A stretch of 64,000 bases of DNA from assembly GCA_963836785.1 (NCBI GenBank), contig CAWIKW010000007.1:124001-188000 (forward strand), read 5' to 3'. The translations under genes and the position numbers were made by a program. Shown one piece after another: positions 54,591 through 62,227 of this stretch. Source of the stretch: DASQPR01 sp963836785 (GTDB taxonomy: Bacteria; Actinomycetota; Actinomycetes; Mycobacteriales; Micromonosporaceae). Within the stretch, counting starts at the first letter, position 1. The number at the start of each line of letters is the position of its first letter. Under the pieces are notes generated by a model. The model searched no databases and had not been told where the DNA came from. It saw nothing but the letters and a program-made list of their open reading frames with translations.

Positions 54591-55280
54591 GTGACAGATG
54601 ATGTGAGTCGCCCGGACGACGGATCGGCCGCGCCGGCACAACACGACGTGAGCAAACCTCGCAAGGTCACCAGCGCGCAGGAGCTTCGCGCGCTGGCCCA
54701 TCCGTTACGCCTGCGACTGCTCGAGGAGCTGGTTGTCAACGACCCGGCGACGGATACCGCTACGGCGAGCGAGCTGGCCGAACGCGTGGGTGAAAGCCCG
54801 GCGAACTGTTCGTGGCACCTCCGGCAGCTGGCGAAGTTCGGCTACATCGAAGAGGCGCCCGGTGGCACCGGGCGCGAGCGTCGATGGCGAGCGGTGATCG
54901 AGATGCATGACTGGGACACCGCGAATTCACGCGACCCCGAGTTTCTGGCGGCCGCCGACGTTGCCCAGGACATCGTGATCGACCACGAGTTTCAGCAGCT
55001 CCGCCAGCGGCGGGCCTGGCTCGCCAATGAGCCACCGGAGTGGCGCGCGGCGGCCGGGTCGACGTCCGGCATCGGTTGGTGCACCGCGGCCGAGCTCCGC
55101 GAGATGAATGACAAGATCCTCGAACTCCTCGACCCGTACTTCCAGCGGCTCACCAACCCGCAGTCGCGCCCGGAGGGCGCTCGCCTGGTGCGGTTCGTGA
55201 GCTGGGCGATCCCGGCGCGGCCGTACGTGCATGACAACCCACCCACCCCCGAGGAGACAACGGAGGCGCCCGATGCGTGA
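54591..55280 (+). CDS. ArsR/HTH winged-helix regulator
   Basis: 229 residues from GTG 54591 (the frame stays open to 54564, inside the operator). Winged HTH: ELRALAHPLRLRLLEELV ... ASELAERVGESPANCSWHLRQLAKFGYIEE with recognition helix NCSWHLRQLAKFG, wing RERRWRAV. The remaining 120 residues form a helical effector domain. Likely represses its own operon, which continues into an MFS exporter with translational overlap. This is a second, distinct ArsR-MFS module of the window. Confidence 0.9.
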   Translation: MTDDVSRPDDGSAAPAQHDVSKPRKVTSAQELRALAHPLRLRLLEELVVNDPATDTATASELAERVGESPANCSWHLRQLAKFGYIEEAPGGTGRERRWRAVIEMHDWDTANSRDPEFLAAADVAQDIVIDHEFQQLRQRRAWLANEPPEWRAAAGSTSGIGWCTAAELREMNDKILELLDPYFQRLTNPQSRPEGARLVRFVSWAIPARPYVHDNPPTPEETTEAPDA

Positions 55281-56616
55281 CGTCCTGCGACTGCGTGGCA
55301 CGCGCGTGCTGCTCATCGGCGAAACCACCAGCACGTTGGGCGACTGGGCTCTGCTGCTCGCGCTCGCGATCTGGGTCAAGACGCTGACCAACTCGAACAG
55401 CCTGGCCGGCCTCGTGCTGCTGGCGATGACCGCACCGACCTTGGCCGCACCGCTCTACGGCTGGATCGTCGACCGGTTCCGCCGCAAGCCGTTCCTGATC
55501 GCGGTCAACCTTCTCTCGGCTCTCGCGATCTCGTCTCTCCTACTGGTCAACAGCCGGCGCGACGTCTGGATCATCTTTGTCGTCTGCGTTCTCTACGGCA
55601 TTTCGTTCAGCATCACCGGCGGCGCGTTCGCCGGGCTGATCAAGGAGCTCGTCCCGGACGAGAAGATCGGTGCCGCCAACGGGATGTTTTCGAGTGTCCG
55701 GCAGTCCATGCGTCTGGTCGGTCCGCTGGCCGGCGCCGGTCTGTTCGCCGCGTACGGCGGTCACCTGGTCGCGATCGTGGACATCGCATCCTTCGCGGTC
55801 GCCGCGATCGCCCTAGCCGCCGTCCGGGTGGTCGAGACGCGGCCGGAGCACGTCGAACAGCACTGGCTGCGCGAGGTCGGCGCGGGCGTACGGCATCTGT
55901 GGCGTACGAAGGTGATCCGGGACACGACGGCCTCCGTCGCGATCGGGCTGCTCGCGCTCGGAGCGGTCGACACGATCGTGTTCGCGTACATCGACCAAGG
56001 CCTACATCGGCCGCCATCATTCCTCGGCGTACTGCTGACCGTGCAGGGCGTCGGGGCGGTCGTCGGCGCCGTCGTAGCGCCACGGATCATGCAACGGCTC
56101 GGCGAAGTCGCCGTGGTCGCGGTCGGCATTCTGGCATTCGGGATCTGCATCGGGTTGCTGATCTATCCGTCGACCGTGCTGGCCCTCGTAGCGATGCCGA
56201 TCGCTGGGCTGGCCAATACGGCGGCCTTCGTCTCGTACAACACGCTGCTGCAGCGGCGTACCCCCGGGCCGATCATGGGACGCGTGTCGGCGGCAACGGA
56301 CATGGTGATCGGCACCGCCCAGACGCTGTCCATGGCGGCCGGGGCGAGCCTGATCGCCATCGTCAACTACAAGATCATGTTCGCCGTCATCGCCGCCGCG
56401 CTGCTCACCAACGGTGCCGTGCTGTGGCATCGACGCGGCGTGAGGCCCGTAGAGGTGACCGCCGGCGATGCCGGTGCGCCCGTAGAGGTGACCGCCGGCG
56501 AAGCCGGTGCGCCCGTCGAAACAGTGGCTACCGAAGCCATCGAGAGCCGTGGACCGGTTCAGGCCGGAACGGTGGTAACCGCCGCGATGCCGGTCGGCGC
56601 GGCGCCCTCCGAGTGA
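55273..56616 (+). CDS. MFS transporter (MFS_3-type exporter)
   Basis: 447 residues from ATG 55273, with GGAGG at 55262-55266; overlaps the arsR stop by 8 bp. Begins MRDVLRLRGTRVLLIGETTSTLGDWALLL, motif A GWIVDRFRRKPFLIAV, twelve hydrophobic segments, then a 60-residue Ala/Val/Thr/Glu-rich tail containing two 11-residue repeats (PVEVTAGDAGA). Drug or metabolite efflux under control of the upstream ArsR protein. Both MFS genes of the window are of the same DHA3-like class but not close copies. Confidence 0.9.
   Translation: MRDVLRLRGTRVLLIGETTSTLGDWALLLALAIWVKTLTNSNSLAGLVLLAMTAPTLAAPLYGWIVDRFRRKPFLIAVNLLSALAISSLLLVNSRRDVWIIFVVCVLYGISFSITGGAFAGLIKELVPDEKIGAANGMFSSVRQSMRLVGPLAGAGLFAAYGGHLVAIVDIASFAVAAIALAAVRVVETRPEHVEQHWLREVGAGVRHLWRTKVIRDTTASVAIGLLALGAVDTIVFAYIDQGLHRPPSFLGVLLTVQGVGAVVGAVVAPRIMQRLGEVAVVAVGILAFGICIGLLIYPSTVLALVAMPIAGLANTAAFVSYNTLLQRRTPGPIMGRVSAATDMVIGTAQTLSMAAGASLIAIVNYKIMFAVIAAALLTNGAVLWHRRGVRPVEVTAGDAGAPVEVTAGEAGAPVETVATEAIESRGPVQAGTVVTAAMPVGAAPSE
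56446..56511 (+). repeat. 33-bp in-frame repeat, 2 copies
   Basis: Units start at 56446 and 56479 (core CCCGTAGAGGTGACCGCCGG), giving the PVEVTAG(D/E)AGA tail of the MFS protein; a third, partial unit follows. Confidence 0.8.
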
Positions 56617-56651
56617 GTCGCTCGCGGCGGGGATCCCGGATCCTGCCGGGT

Positions 56652-56897
56652 TCAGCTCGCGGCGACGACCGCGAGCTGCGCCTTGACCTGGGCCAACGTG
56701 GGATTCGTGAGTGCCGAGCCGTCGTCGAAACGCACCGTCGGCACGGTCTGGTTGCCGCCGTTGACGCCCATCACGAATTCGGCCGCCGCGGCGTCCCGCT
56801 CGATATCGACCACCTCGTACGCGATGCCCTCACGATCGAGCTGGGTCTTGAGCCGGTGACAGTAGCCGCACCACGTCGTCGAATAGACGGTCAGCAT
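56652..56897 (-). CDS. mrx1: Mycoredoxin-1 (glutaredoxin-like, CxYC)
   Basis: 81 residues from ATG 56897. Thioredoxin-fold redoxin with active site TTWCGYCHRLKTQL and cis-Pro region NQTVPTVRFDDGSALTNPT. Actinobacterial Mrx1 (Mtb Rv3198A) reduces mycothiol-protein mixed disulfides. Its place between nudC and uvrD2 is the conserved one, though here it is on the opposite strand to uvrD2. Confidence 0.93.
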   Translation of the reverse strand: MLTVYSTTWCGYCHRLKTQLDREGIAYEVVDIERDAAAAEFVMGVNGGNQTVPTVRFDDGSALTNPTLAQVKAQLAVVAAS

Positions 56898-56975
56898 TGT
56901 TTCGTACCTCCGGGGGGATCGTCGGCAACCAACCTATGCGCGCAACGTCGGAGTGAGCTGAGATGATGCCTAGCT

Positions 56976-59159
56976 GTGGTGGAAAACTCATCGCGCGGCC
57001 CGATCGGTCCCGCGACAGCGGCGCGGCGGGTTCTCGCCGGTCTCGACGACGAGCAGCGCGCCGCGGTGACGGCACCGGCCGGGCCGGTGTGCATCCTCGC
57101 CGGCGCCGGCACCGGGAAGACCCGAGCGATCACCCACCGGATCGCCTATCGCGCGGTGACCGACGAGATCGAGCCACGCCACGTTCTCGCCGTCACGTTC
57201 ACCGCACGGGCGGCGGCCGAGATGCGAGCCCGACTTGCGGCGCTCGGTGCGACCGGCGTTTCGGCCCGGACGTTCCATGCCGCCGCGCTGCGTCAGGTCC
57301 GATACTTCGCACCGCGGATCTTGCGAGGCCGGCCGATGCCGGAGCTGGTGGAGAGCAAGGCGCGGCTCGTCACACTCGCCGCCGCGAAAGCGGGGGTACG
57401 AGCGGATCGCGCGGCCGCGCGTGACCTTGCCGGCGAGATCGAGTGGGCGAAGTCGAGCCTTGTCGAGCCGGACGAATATGCGGTCGCGGCCGCGAAGGCG
57501 ATGCGCGAGCCACCGTACGACCCGGCTAAGGTGGCCGCCGTCTTCAGCGCGTACGAGCAGGTCAAGCGCTCAAGTGGCGTGGTCGATTTCGAGGACCTTC
57601 TCCGGGCCGCGGTCTGGGCGATCGAGGATCATCCGGACGTGGCCGATCAGGTGCACTCGCAGTATCGGCATTTCGTCGTTGACGAGTATCAGGACGTCAA
57701 CCCTCTGCAGCAGCGACTGCTAGAGGCATGGCTGGGCCGACGCAGCGACCTGACCGTGGTCGGCGACGCCAGCCAGACGATCTATTCGTTCACCGGCGCG
57801 TCCAGTTCCTACCTCGTGGACTTCGCCCGCGCCCACCGGAAGGCGGTGGTGGTTCGCCTGGTGCGTGACTACCGCTCGACACCGCAGATCGTCGGTGTCG
57901 CCAACGCGGTCATCCGCCAGGCCCGCGGTCTCGAGGCGAAGCTGAGGCTGGAGCTCGTCGGTCAGCGGCCGCCCGGTGCCGAGCCGGAGATCCGATTCTT
58001 CGCCGACGAACCGGCCGAGGCCGCCGCGGTCGCCGCCCGGTGTGCCGCACTCGTCTCGTCCGGTGTTCCGGCGCGGGAGATGGCCGTGCTGTTCCGGACG
58101 AACGCTCAGTCGGAGGCGTACGAGGCGGCGTTGGCCGAGGCCGGCGTGCCGTACGTAGTCCACGGTGCCGAGCGCTTCTTCGAGCGGGCCGAGATCCGCC
58201 AGGCCGTGGTCGCGCTCCGGGCGGCGGAGCGGTCGACGCCGCCGGAAACGCCATTGGTCGAGGCCGTGGTCGCGGCGCTCGAAGCGGTCGGATGGCGGCC
58301 CGATGCGAAACCTGCCGGTGGCGCCGTCCGTGAACGGTGGGAGGCCATCGCCGCGCTCGTCGGCCTCGCCGAGGAGTTCAACGCGCCGGCACCGGACGTC
58401 GTCCCGGCGGCGGAGGCGGGGCCGTCGTCTGGACGTACGCTCGCAGATTTTGATCTGGAATTGGCTCGTCGGGCCTCGGCCCAGCACGCGCCGACCGTTG
58501 AAGGCGTGACCCTCGCCTCGCTGCACGCGGCCAAGGGTCTCGAATGGGATGCGGTCTTCGTGGTCGGACTGGCCGAGGGCACGTTGCCGACCACCTATGC
58601 GAAGACGCCCGACCAGCTTGAAGAGGAACGACGACTGCTCTACGTCGGGGTCACCCGGGCCCGTGAGTGGCTGTGGATGTCGTATGCGGGCTCGCGCGCG
58701 CCGGGTGGGCGCCAGCGACGTGCGAGTCGATTCCTGCCCGGCAGTGACCCCGCAGCATCCAAGCCGACTGCGGCGACCGGGCGATCGGGTCGTAAGAATG
58801 CCGAACGTCGTAGCGTCGTGGTGTCGTGTCGCGTGTGCGGTACGGGACTGCTCACCGGTCCGGAGCGAAAGCTTGGCCGGTGTGCGACGTGCCCATCCGA
58901 TCTCGACGAGGTGCTGTTGGAGCGATTGCGTGAATGGCGGACCCGCACCGCGTCGGCGGCGAAGGTCCCGGCCTACGTCGTGTTCACCGATGCGACGTTG
59001 CTGGCGCTAGCCGAGCGCCAACCGTCCAATGACGCCGGCCTGGTCGACATCGCCGGCATCGGACCCCGGAAGCTGGCGCGCTACGGCCCCGCCGTCCTCG
59101 CACTGGTCGGCGGCGCGGCTGTGGACAACGCGGTCGCGATGGTCGAGGAAGCCGAATGA
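56976..59159 (+). CDS. uvrD2: ATP-dependent DNA helicase UvrD2
   Basis: 727 residues from GTG 56976 (GTG 56979 adjoining). SF1A helicase: Walker A ILAGAGTGKTRAITHRIA (about 42-50), DExx FVVDEYQDVNPLQQ (about 232), motif VI ERRLLYVGVTRAREWL (about 553). C-terminal tetracysteine SCRVCGTGLL ... GRCATCPSD and an HRDC domain (DATLLALAERQPSNDAG...), the hallmark of UvrD2 in actinobacteria. Required for viability in mycobacteria. Followed by the whiB7 region. Confidence 0.95.
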   Translation: MVENSSRGPIGPATAARRVLAGLDDEQRAAVTAPAGPVCILAGAGTGKTRAITHRIAYRAVTDEIEPRHVLAVTFTARAAAEMRARLAALGATGVSARTFHAAALRQVRYFAPRILRGRPMPELVESKARLVTLAAAKAGVRADRAAARDLAGEIEWAKSSLVEPDEYAVAAAKAMREPPYDPAKVAAVFSAYEQVKRSSGVVDFEDLLRAAVWAIEDHPDVADQVHSQYRHFVVDEYQDVNPLQQRLLEAWLGRRSDLTVVGDASQTIYSFTGASSSYLVDFARAHRKAVVVRLVRDYRSTPQIVGVANAVIRQARGLEAKLRLELVGQRPPGAEPEIRFFADEPAEAAAVAARCAALVSSGVPAREMAVLFRTNAQSEAYEAALAEAGVPYVVHGAERFFERAEIRQAVVALRAAERSTPPETPLVEAVVAALEAVGWRPDAKPAGGAVRERWEAIAALVGLAEEFNAPAPDVVPAAEAGPSSGRTLADFDLELARRASAQHAPTVEGVTLASLHAAKGLEWDAVFVVGLAEGTLPTTYAKTPDQLEEERRLLYVGVTRAREWLWMSYAGSRAPGGRQRRASRFLPGSDPAASKPTAATGRSGRKNAERRSVVVSCRVCGTGLLTGPERKLGRCATCPSDLDEVLLERLREWRTRTASAAKVPAYVVFTDATLLALAERQPSNDAGLVDIAGIGPRKLARYGPAVLALVGGAAVDNAVAMVEEAE

Positions 59160-59220
59160 TCAAGCCGAATGTCCACCATTGGAGGGGCCGAGTGGCACCG
59201 GAGGCAGACCGCGGGAAGGA

Positions 59221-59300
59221 AATTTTAAAAAAGTTCGGCCGACGGACGTTTAATTGGTTGCCGGGCTCCCGCACTGGCAACTAACCTGCATTTTGTTAGC
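59221..59300 (+). promoter_or_regulatory. Candidate WhiB7-type promoter
   Basis: AT-rich tracts AATTTTAAAAAA (59221-59232) and TTTAATT (59250-59256) directly upstream of a -35-like TTGCCG (59258-59263) and -10-like TAACCT (59282-59287), spacer 18. WhiB7 with the primary sigma factor prefers promoters with an AT stretch just above the -35. Predicted start near 59294 leaves an about 690-nt leader before whiB7. Confidence 0.5.
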
Positions 59301-59372
59301 GGGAGGCTGGTGTCGACCGCGCCAAGATTTGATCTCGCATCGGGATCACACACGCAGAGAGGGGTGACCGAC

Positions 59373-59660
59373 ATGGAGAGCTACACCTACCCGACGTCGG
59401 TGCTGCCTGTGCTGCGCGTGTGCACGCCCGCCGCGAAGCTTGCCCACCCGACCAAGGTGGGCTTCCTGGCTGTCCAGGGTGACGCAATCGGTGGCTCGCT
59501 TCTCGAGTCGCGTTCCAACCCGTTCGATGTCCGGATCCAGCCGAGCAATGGTGCCATCGGCATCAGTGGCTCTGCTGCCCAGGGATCCCCGATGGTCGAC
59601 GTCGCCGTTCCGGCGGAGACGAAGGCACGTGGCGTTCCACCTCGAGGTAGGCCGGTCTAA
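59373..59660 (+). CDS. 95-codon ORF in the whiB7 leader
   Basis: From ATG 59373 with GAGAGGGG at 59357-59364. Sequence starts MESYTYPTSVLPVLRVCTPA and has a beta-rich middle (VGFLAVQGDAIGGSLLE); no family recognised. Its last codons contain the upstream arm (CCTCGAGGT, 59640-59648) of a possible antiterminator. It may be a free-standing small protein or the sensing uORF of whiB7. Confidence 0.65.
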   Translation: MESYTYPTSVLPVLRVCTPAAKLAHPTKVGFLAVQGDAIGGSLLESRSNPFDVRIQPSNGAIGISGSAAQGSPMVDVAVPAETKARGVPPRGRPV

Positions 59661-59725
59661 CACGACCAGTCGGCTCACCTCGAGGCCGCGGAACCCGCCA
59701 AGGGATTCCGCGGCCTCTCTGTTTG
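59640..59725 (+). promoter_or_regulatory. Mutually exclusive antiterminator/terminator helices before whiB7
   Basis: Terminator: GAGGCCGCGGAA (59682-59693) pairs perfectly with TTCCGCGGCCTC (59706-59717), followed by TCTGTTTGT. Competing helix: CCTCGAGGT (59640-59648) with ACCTCGAGG (59677-59685), plus GCCG/CGGC inside, which uses four bases of the terminator stem. The first arm overlaps the end of the 95-codon ORF, so ribosome position could decide which forms. Confidence 0.6.
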
Positions 59726-59750
59726 TCCAACGGCGTTTGTCAGGAGGGTG

Positions 59751-59945
59751 GTGTCCCGTGCGTCTCTCCAGGCCGACGCCGGTCACGTCAGAAAGTGTCC
59801 GCCGACTGTTCGACAATCCGATCCCCACTACCGATCGAGGTCAGATGACCGCAGTACGAAGCCGGTGCCGACCGCACCCGGTCCATGCCACGAGTCCCGT
59901 CCGACCTACGTCCGAAGCAAGCGCACCACCGCGCAACTCCGCTAG
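59751..59945 (+). CDS. Possible second leader ORF upstream of whiB7
   Basis: 64 codons from GTG 59751, close behind AGGAGGG at 59742-59748, ending TAG 59943-59945, 40 bp before whiB7. The peptide (starts VSRASLQADAGHVRKCPP) is Arg/Ser/Pro-rich and unlike known proteins. May be a regulatory uORF or chance. Confidence 0.3.
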   Translation: MSRASLQADAGHVRKCPPTVRQSDPHYRSRSDDRSTKPVPTAPGPCHESRPTYVRSKRTTAQLR

Positions 59946-59985
59946 TGCCGCACCGCCCAACTCGTTGGAAAGAGGTGAAACGACG

Positions 59986-60321
59986 ATGTCTCTGGCGTTC
60001 GCACCACTCGACCATTCGGTCGAGGTCGACGTCGAAGTGCCCTGCCGCCGGTTCGACCCGGACCTCTGGTTCGCCGACTCGCCGGCCGAACTCGAACTCG
60101 CGAAGTCCATGTGCCTCGACTGCCCGGTCCGGGTGGAGTGCCTTGCCGGTGCACTCGACCGGTCCGAGCCCTGGGGTGTCTGGGGTGGGGAGATCTTCGA
60201 CCATGGTGTCGTGATCGCCCGCAAGCGGCCCCGTGGCCGGCCGCGCAAGGCCGATCTGGCTCGGGACGCGGAGCTGGCGCGCAGCCAGGACTTCGCGGTA
60301 CTGGCCGGTTCGGTGGCCTGA
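59986..60321 (+). CDS. whiB7: Transcriptional regulator WhiB7
   Basis: 111 residues from ATG 59986, GAGGTG at 59972-59977. Iron-sulfur Cys: PCRRF, then MCLDCPVRVEC, the C-x29-C-x2-C-x5-C layout of WhiB proteins. Family turn EPWGVWGGEIFD and the C-terminal AT-hook KRPRGRPRKAD are specific to WhiB7. It binds sigma-A and activates ribosome-targeting antibiotic resistance genes. The frame stays open far upstream, so the start rests on the ribosome site and family length. uvrD2 upstream and ABC1 kinase downstream match Mtb. Confidence 0.94.
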   Translation: MSLAFAPLDHSVEVDVEVPCRRFDPDLWFADSPAELELAKSMCLDCPVRVECLAGALDRSEPWGVWGGEIFDHGVVIARKRPRGRPRKADLARDAELARSQDFAVLAGSVA

Positions 60322-60403
60322 CATGAAGACGACAGCTATCACGCGACCGCGGACGCGGTCGATCAACGCAACGAAGCGCACGACCTTAACGAGGAGCAAC
60401 GAA

Positions 60404-60556
60404 ATGAACCCGATCGATCGCTTAATCATCCACGAAGCCATGAGCCGGGCCCGAATGCTTGGGCCTCAGGACTACACCTCTGAGGCTTCCCGACCCGCCC
60501 GTGAGATCGCCATGCGTGCTCGCAGCATGCAGCGACGCATCTGGGGCCACCAGTAA
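60404..60556 (+). CDS. Conserved-looking 50-residue protein downstream of whiB7
   Basis: From ATG 60404 with GAGGAG at 60391-60396; an ATG at 60323 two bases after whiB7 would give 77 residues. Helical, Arg/Met-rich: NPIDRLIIHEAMSRARMLGP then REIAMRARSMQRRIWGHQ. Same orientation as whiB7 and followed by a strong terminator, so it is probably the last gene of that unit. Function unknown. Confidence 0.6.
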   Translation: MNPIDRLIIHEAMSRARMLGPQDYTSEASRPAREIAMRARSMQRRIWGHQ

Positions 60557-60583
60557 CACCCGATTCGGTACTCGTCACAACAC

Positions 60584-60616
60584 ACCGCCCGCCCGGCCTC
60601 AGGCCGGGCGGGCGGT
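60584..60616. terminator. Strong bidirectional terminator
   Basis: Perfect inverted repeat with 16-bp arms (ACCGCCCGCCCGGCCT and AGGCCGGGCGGGCGGT) around one base, giving a 14-bp stem with a small loop, between the whiB7 unit and the ABC1 kinase gene. Confidence 0.85.
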
Positions 60617-60668
60617 CCGCTTTCGCCAGGTGGGGGCTGGTGGACTTCGTCTTGTCGCGGGCGGCGTG

Positions 60669-62018
60669 CTAGTCGAGTTCGTCGCCGAATCCCGGCAGCC
60701 AGCGTTCCACGACCGAGCGGTACGGCGCTCGTGCCTCGAGTTGGCACAGGACACCGATGGAACCGAGCGTGACCCGGTGAATGAGAAGGTACGACGGCGG
60801 AAGATTGAGCTGCTTTCCGAGCTGGAACGCGGGGCTGCGCGGATTGGCGATCCGGGCCGCTTCGGCGCGCAACCACGCCCGCGTGAATTGGAACTCCGGC
60901 TCCGCGATCGGCTCCATCAACGGACGCAGATATCCGAGAACGGCGTCCGCGTCGACGTCGACCGTCGACTTGATGAAGCCCTCTTCGTGCAGCCCCTCTA
61001 GGACGTCGGCGGCCTTGCCCTCGAGCGCGAGCCGGGTGAGGCGGCCGATCGGCTCCGGATGGCCGTGCGGCAGCCGGGCAACAGCACCGAAGTCCAGCAC
61101 GCCCAGGCGACCGTCGTCCAGCATCCGGAAGTTTCCCGGGTGGGGGTCGGCATGCAACAGTCCGGCCCGCGTCGGGCCGGAGAAATGCAGCGTCGCCATC
61201 AGATAGCCGGCTCGGTTGCGCATCTCCTCGCTGCCGCTCGCGATGACTTGCGACAGCGGCGTACCGTCGATCCACTCCGTGACCAGGACACGGCTGGACG
61301 AGCCGACGACGGCCGGGATGAAGATCTCGGCGTCGCCCTTGTACGCCTTCGCAAATCCGCGCTGCGCCTTCGCTTCGAGTTCGTAGTCGAGTTCCTCGGT
61401 GATCCGGGCCCGCAACTCGGCCAGAAGCGGCTTCACATCAAGACCGGGTTGCAGGACCTTGAAGAGACTGGCGAACCGGGACAACTGGGACAGGTCGGCC
61501 AGCAATGCCGGGCCGGCGCCGGGATATTGGATCTTCACGGCGACCTGGCGGCCGGCCTTGCCCCGGCCCTTCCACACGGCCCGGTGCACCTGACCGATGC
61601 TCGCCGCCGCCGCCGGAACGTCCTCGAACTCCAGGAACTTGCTTCGCCACTGCGGCCCGAGTTCGGTCGCAAGGACTTTGTGTACGGTGGCGGCGGGCAA
61701 CGGTGGGGCGGCTTCTTGGAGCTTCGTCAACGCCTGGCGATAAGGCCCAGCTAGATCCTCGGGCAGCGCGGCCTCGAACACCGACAGCGCCTGACCGAAC
61801 TTCATGGCGCCGCCCTTGAGCTGCCCAAGGACGCTGAACAGATGCTCGGCCGTCCGCTCCTGGATCTCGGCGGTGACGACGTCGGATGCGATGCCACCGA
61901 CACGCTTGCCGAGGCCGAGCGCGGCGCGGCCGGCAAAGCCCAGTGGCAATGAGGCCAACCGGGCGGTACGGGACACGGCGCGCCGGGGAATATCCGTCAC
62001 TGGATCATTCAACCCCAT
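60669..62018 (-). CDS. ABC1/UbiB-family atypical kinase
   Basis: 449 residues from ATG 62018; the frame is open to 62279, but the extra residues are repeat-encoded low complexity. Motifs: QLKGGAMKFGQALSVFEAAL (KxGQ), AAAASIGQVHRAV (A-rich loop), QVAVKIQYPG (Lys), LLHADPHPGNF (catalytic), LGVLDFGAVARL (DFG-like). UbiB-like kinases help quinone or lipid metabolism. Orthologue of Mtb Rv3197, which lies next to whiB7; the gene pair is linked to macrolide resistance there. Confidence 0.9.
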   Translation of the reverse strand: MGLNDPVTDIPRRAVSRTARLASLPLGFAGRAALGLGKRVGGIASDVVTAEIQERTAEHLFSVLGQLKGGAMKFGQALSVFEAALPEDLAGPYRQALTKLQEAAPPLPAATVHKVLATELGPQWRSKFLEFEDVPAAAASIGQVHRAVWKGRGKAGRQVAVKIQYPGAGPALLADLSQLSRFASLFKVLQPGLDVKPLLAELRARITEELDYELEAKAQRGFAKAYKGDAEIFIPAVVGSSSRVLVTEWIDGTPLSQVIASGSEEMRNRAGYLMATLHFSGPTRAGLLHADPHPGNFRMLDDGRLGVLDFGAVARLPHGHPEPIGRLTRLALEGKAADVLEGLHEEGFIKSTVDVDADAVLGYLRPLMEPIAEPEFQFTRAWLRAEAARIANPRSPAFQLGKQLNLPPSYLLIHRVTLGSIGVLCQLEARAPYRSVVERWLPGFGDELD

Positions 62019-62103
62019 CCCGTTGCCGAACCCGGCGCCTGGTTCGGATCCGAACGCGCCCAAGCCCCGGCAGAACGCCCGGTGCTGAGGCTGTCGGCTC
62101 GCC

Positions 62104-62227
62104 CAGCGGTTAGTTGGCCGGCGTCGTCCGGCCGTTGGTTGGCTGGGGTCGTCCGGCCGTTGGTTGGCCGGCCGTTGGTTGGCTGGGGTCGCCGGGCCGT
62201 TGGTCGACCGGCCTTGGTTGGCCGGCG
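62104..62227. repeat. Imperfect tandem repeats between ABC1 kinase and ThiF-like genes
   Basis: Variations of CCGGCCGTTGGTTGGCTGGGG occur four to five times in 120 bp, with 20-36-bp periods. Not in either predicted CDS. Confidence 0.75.
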
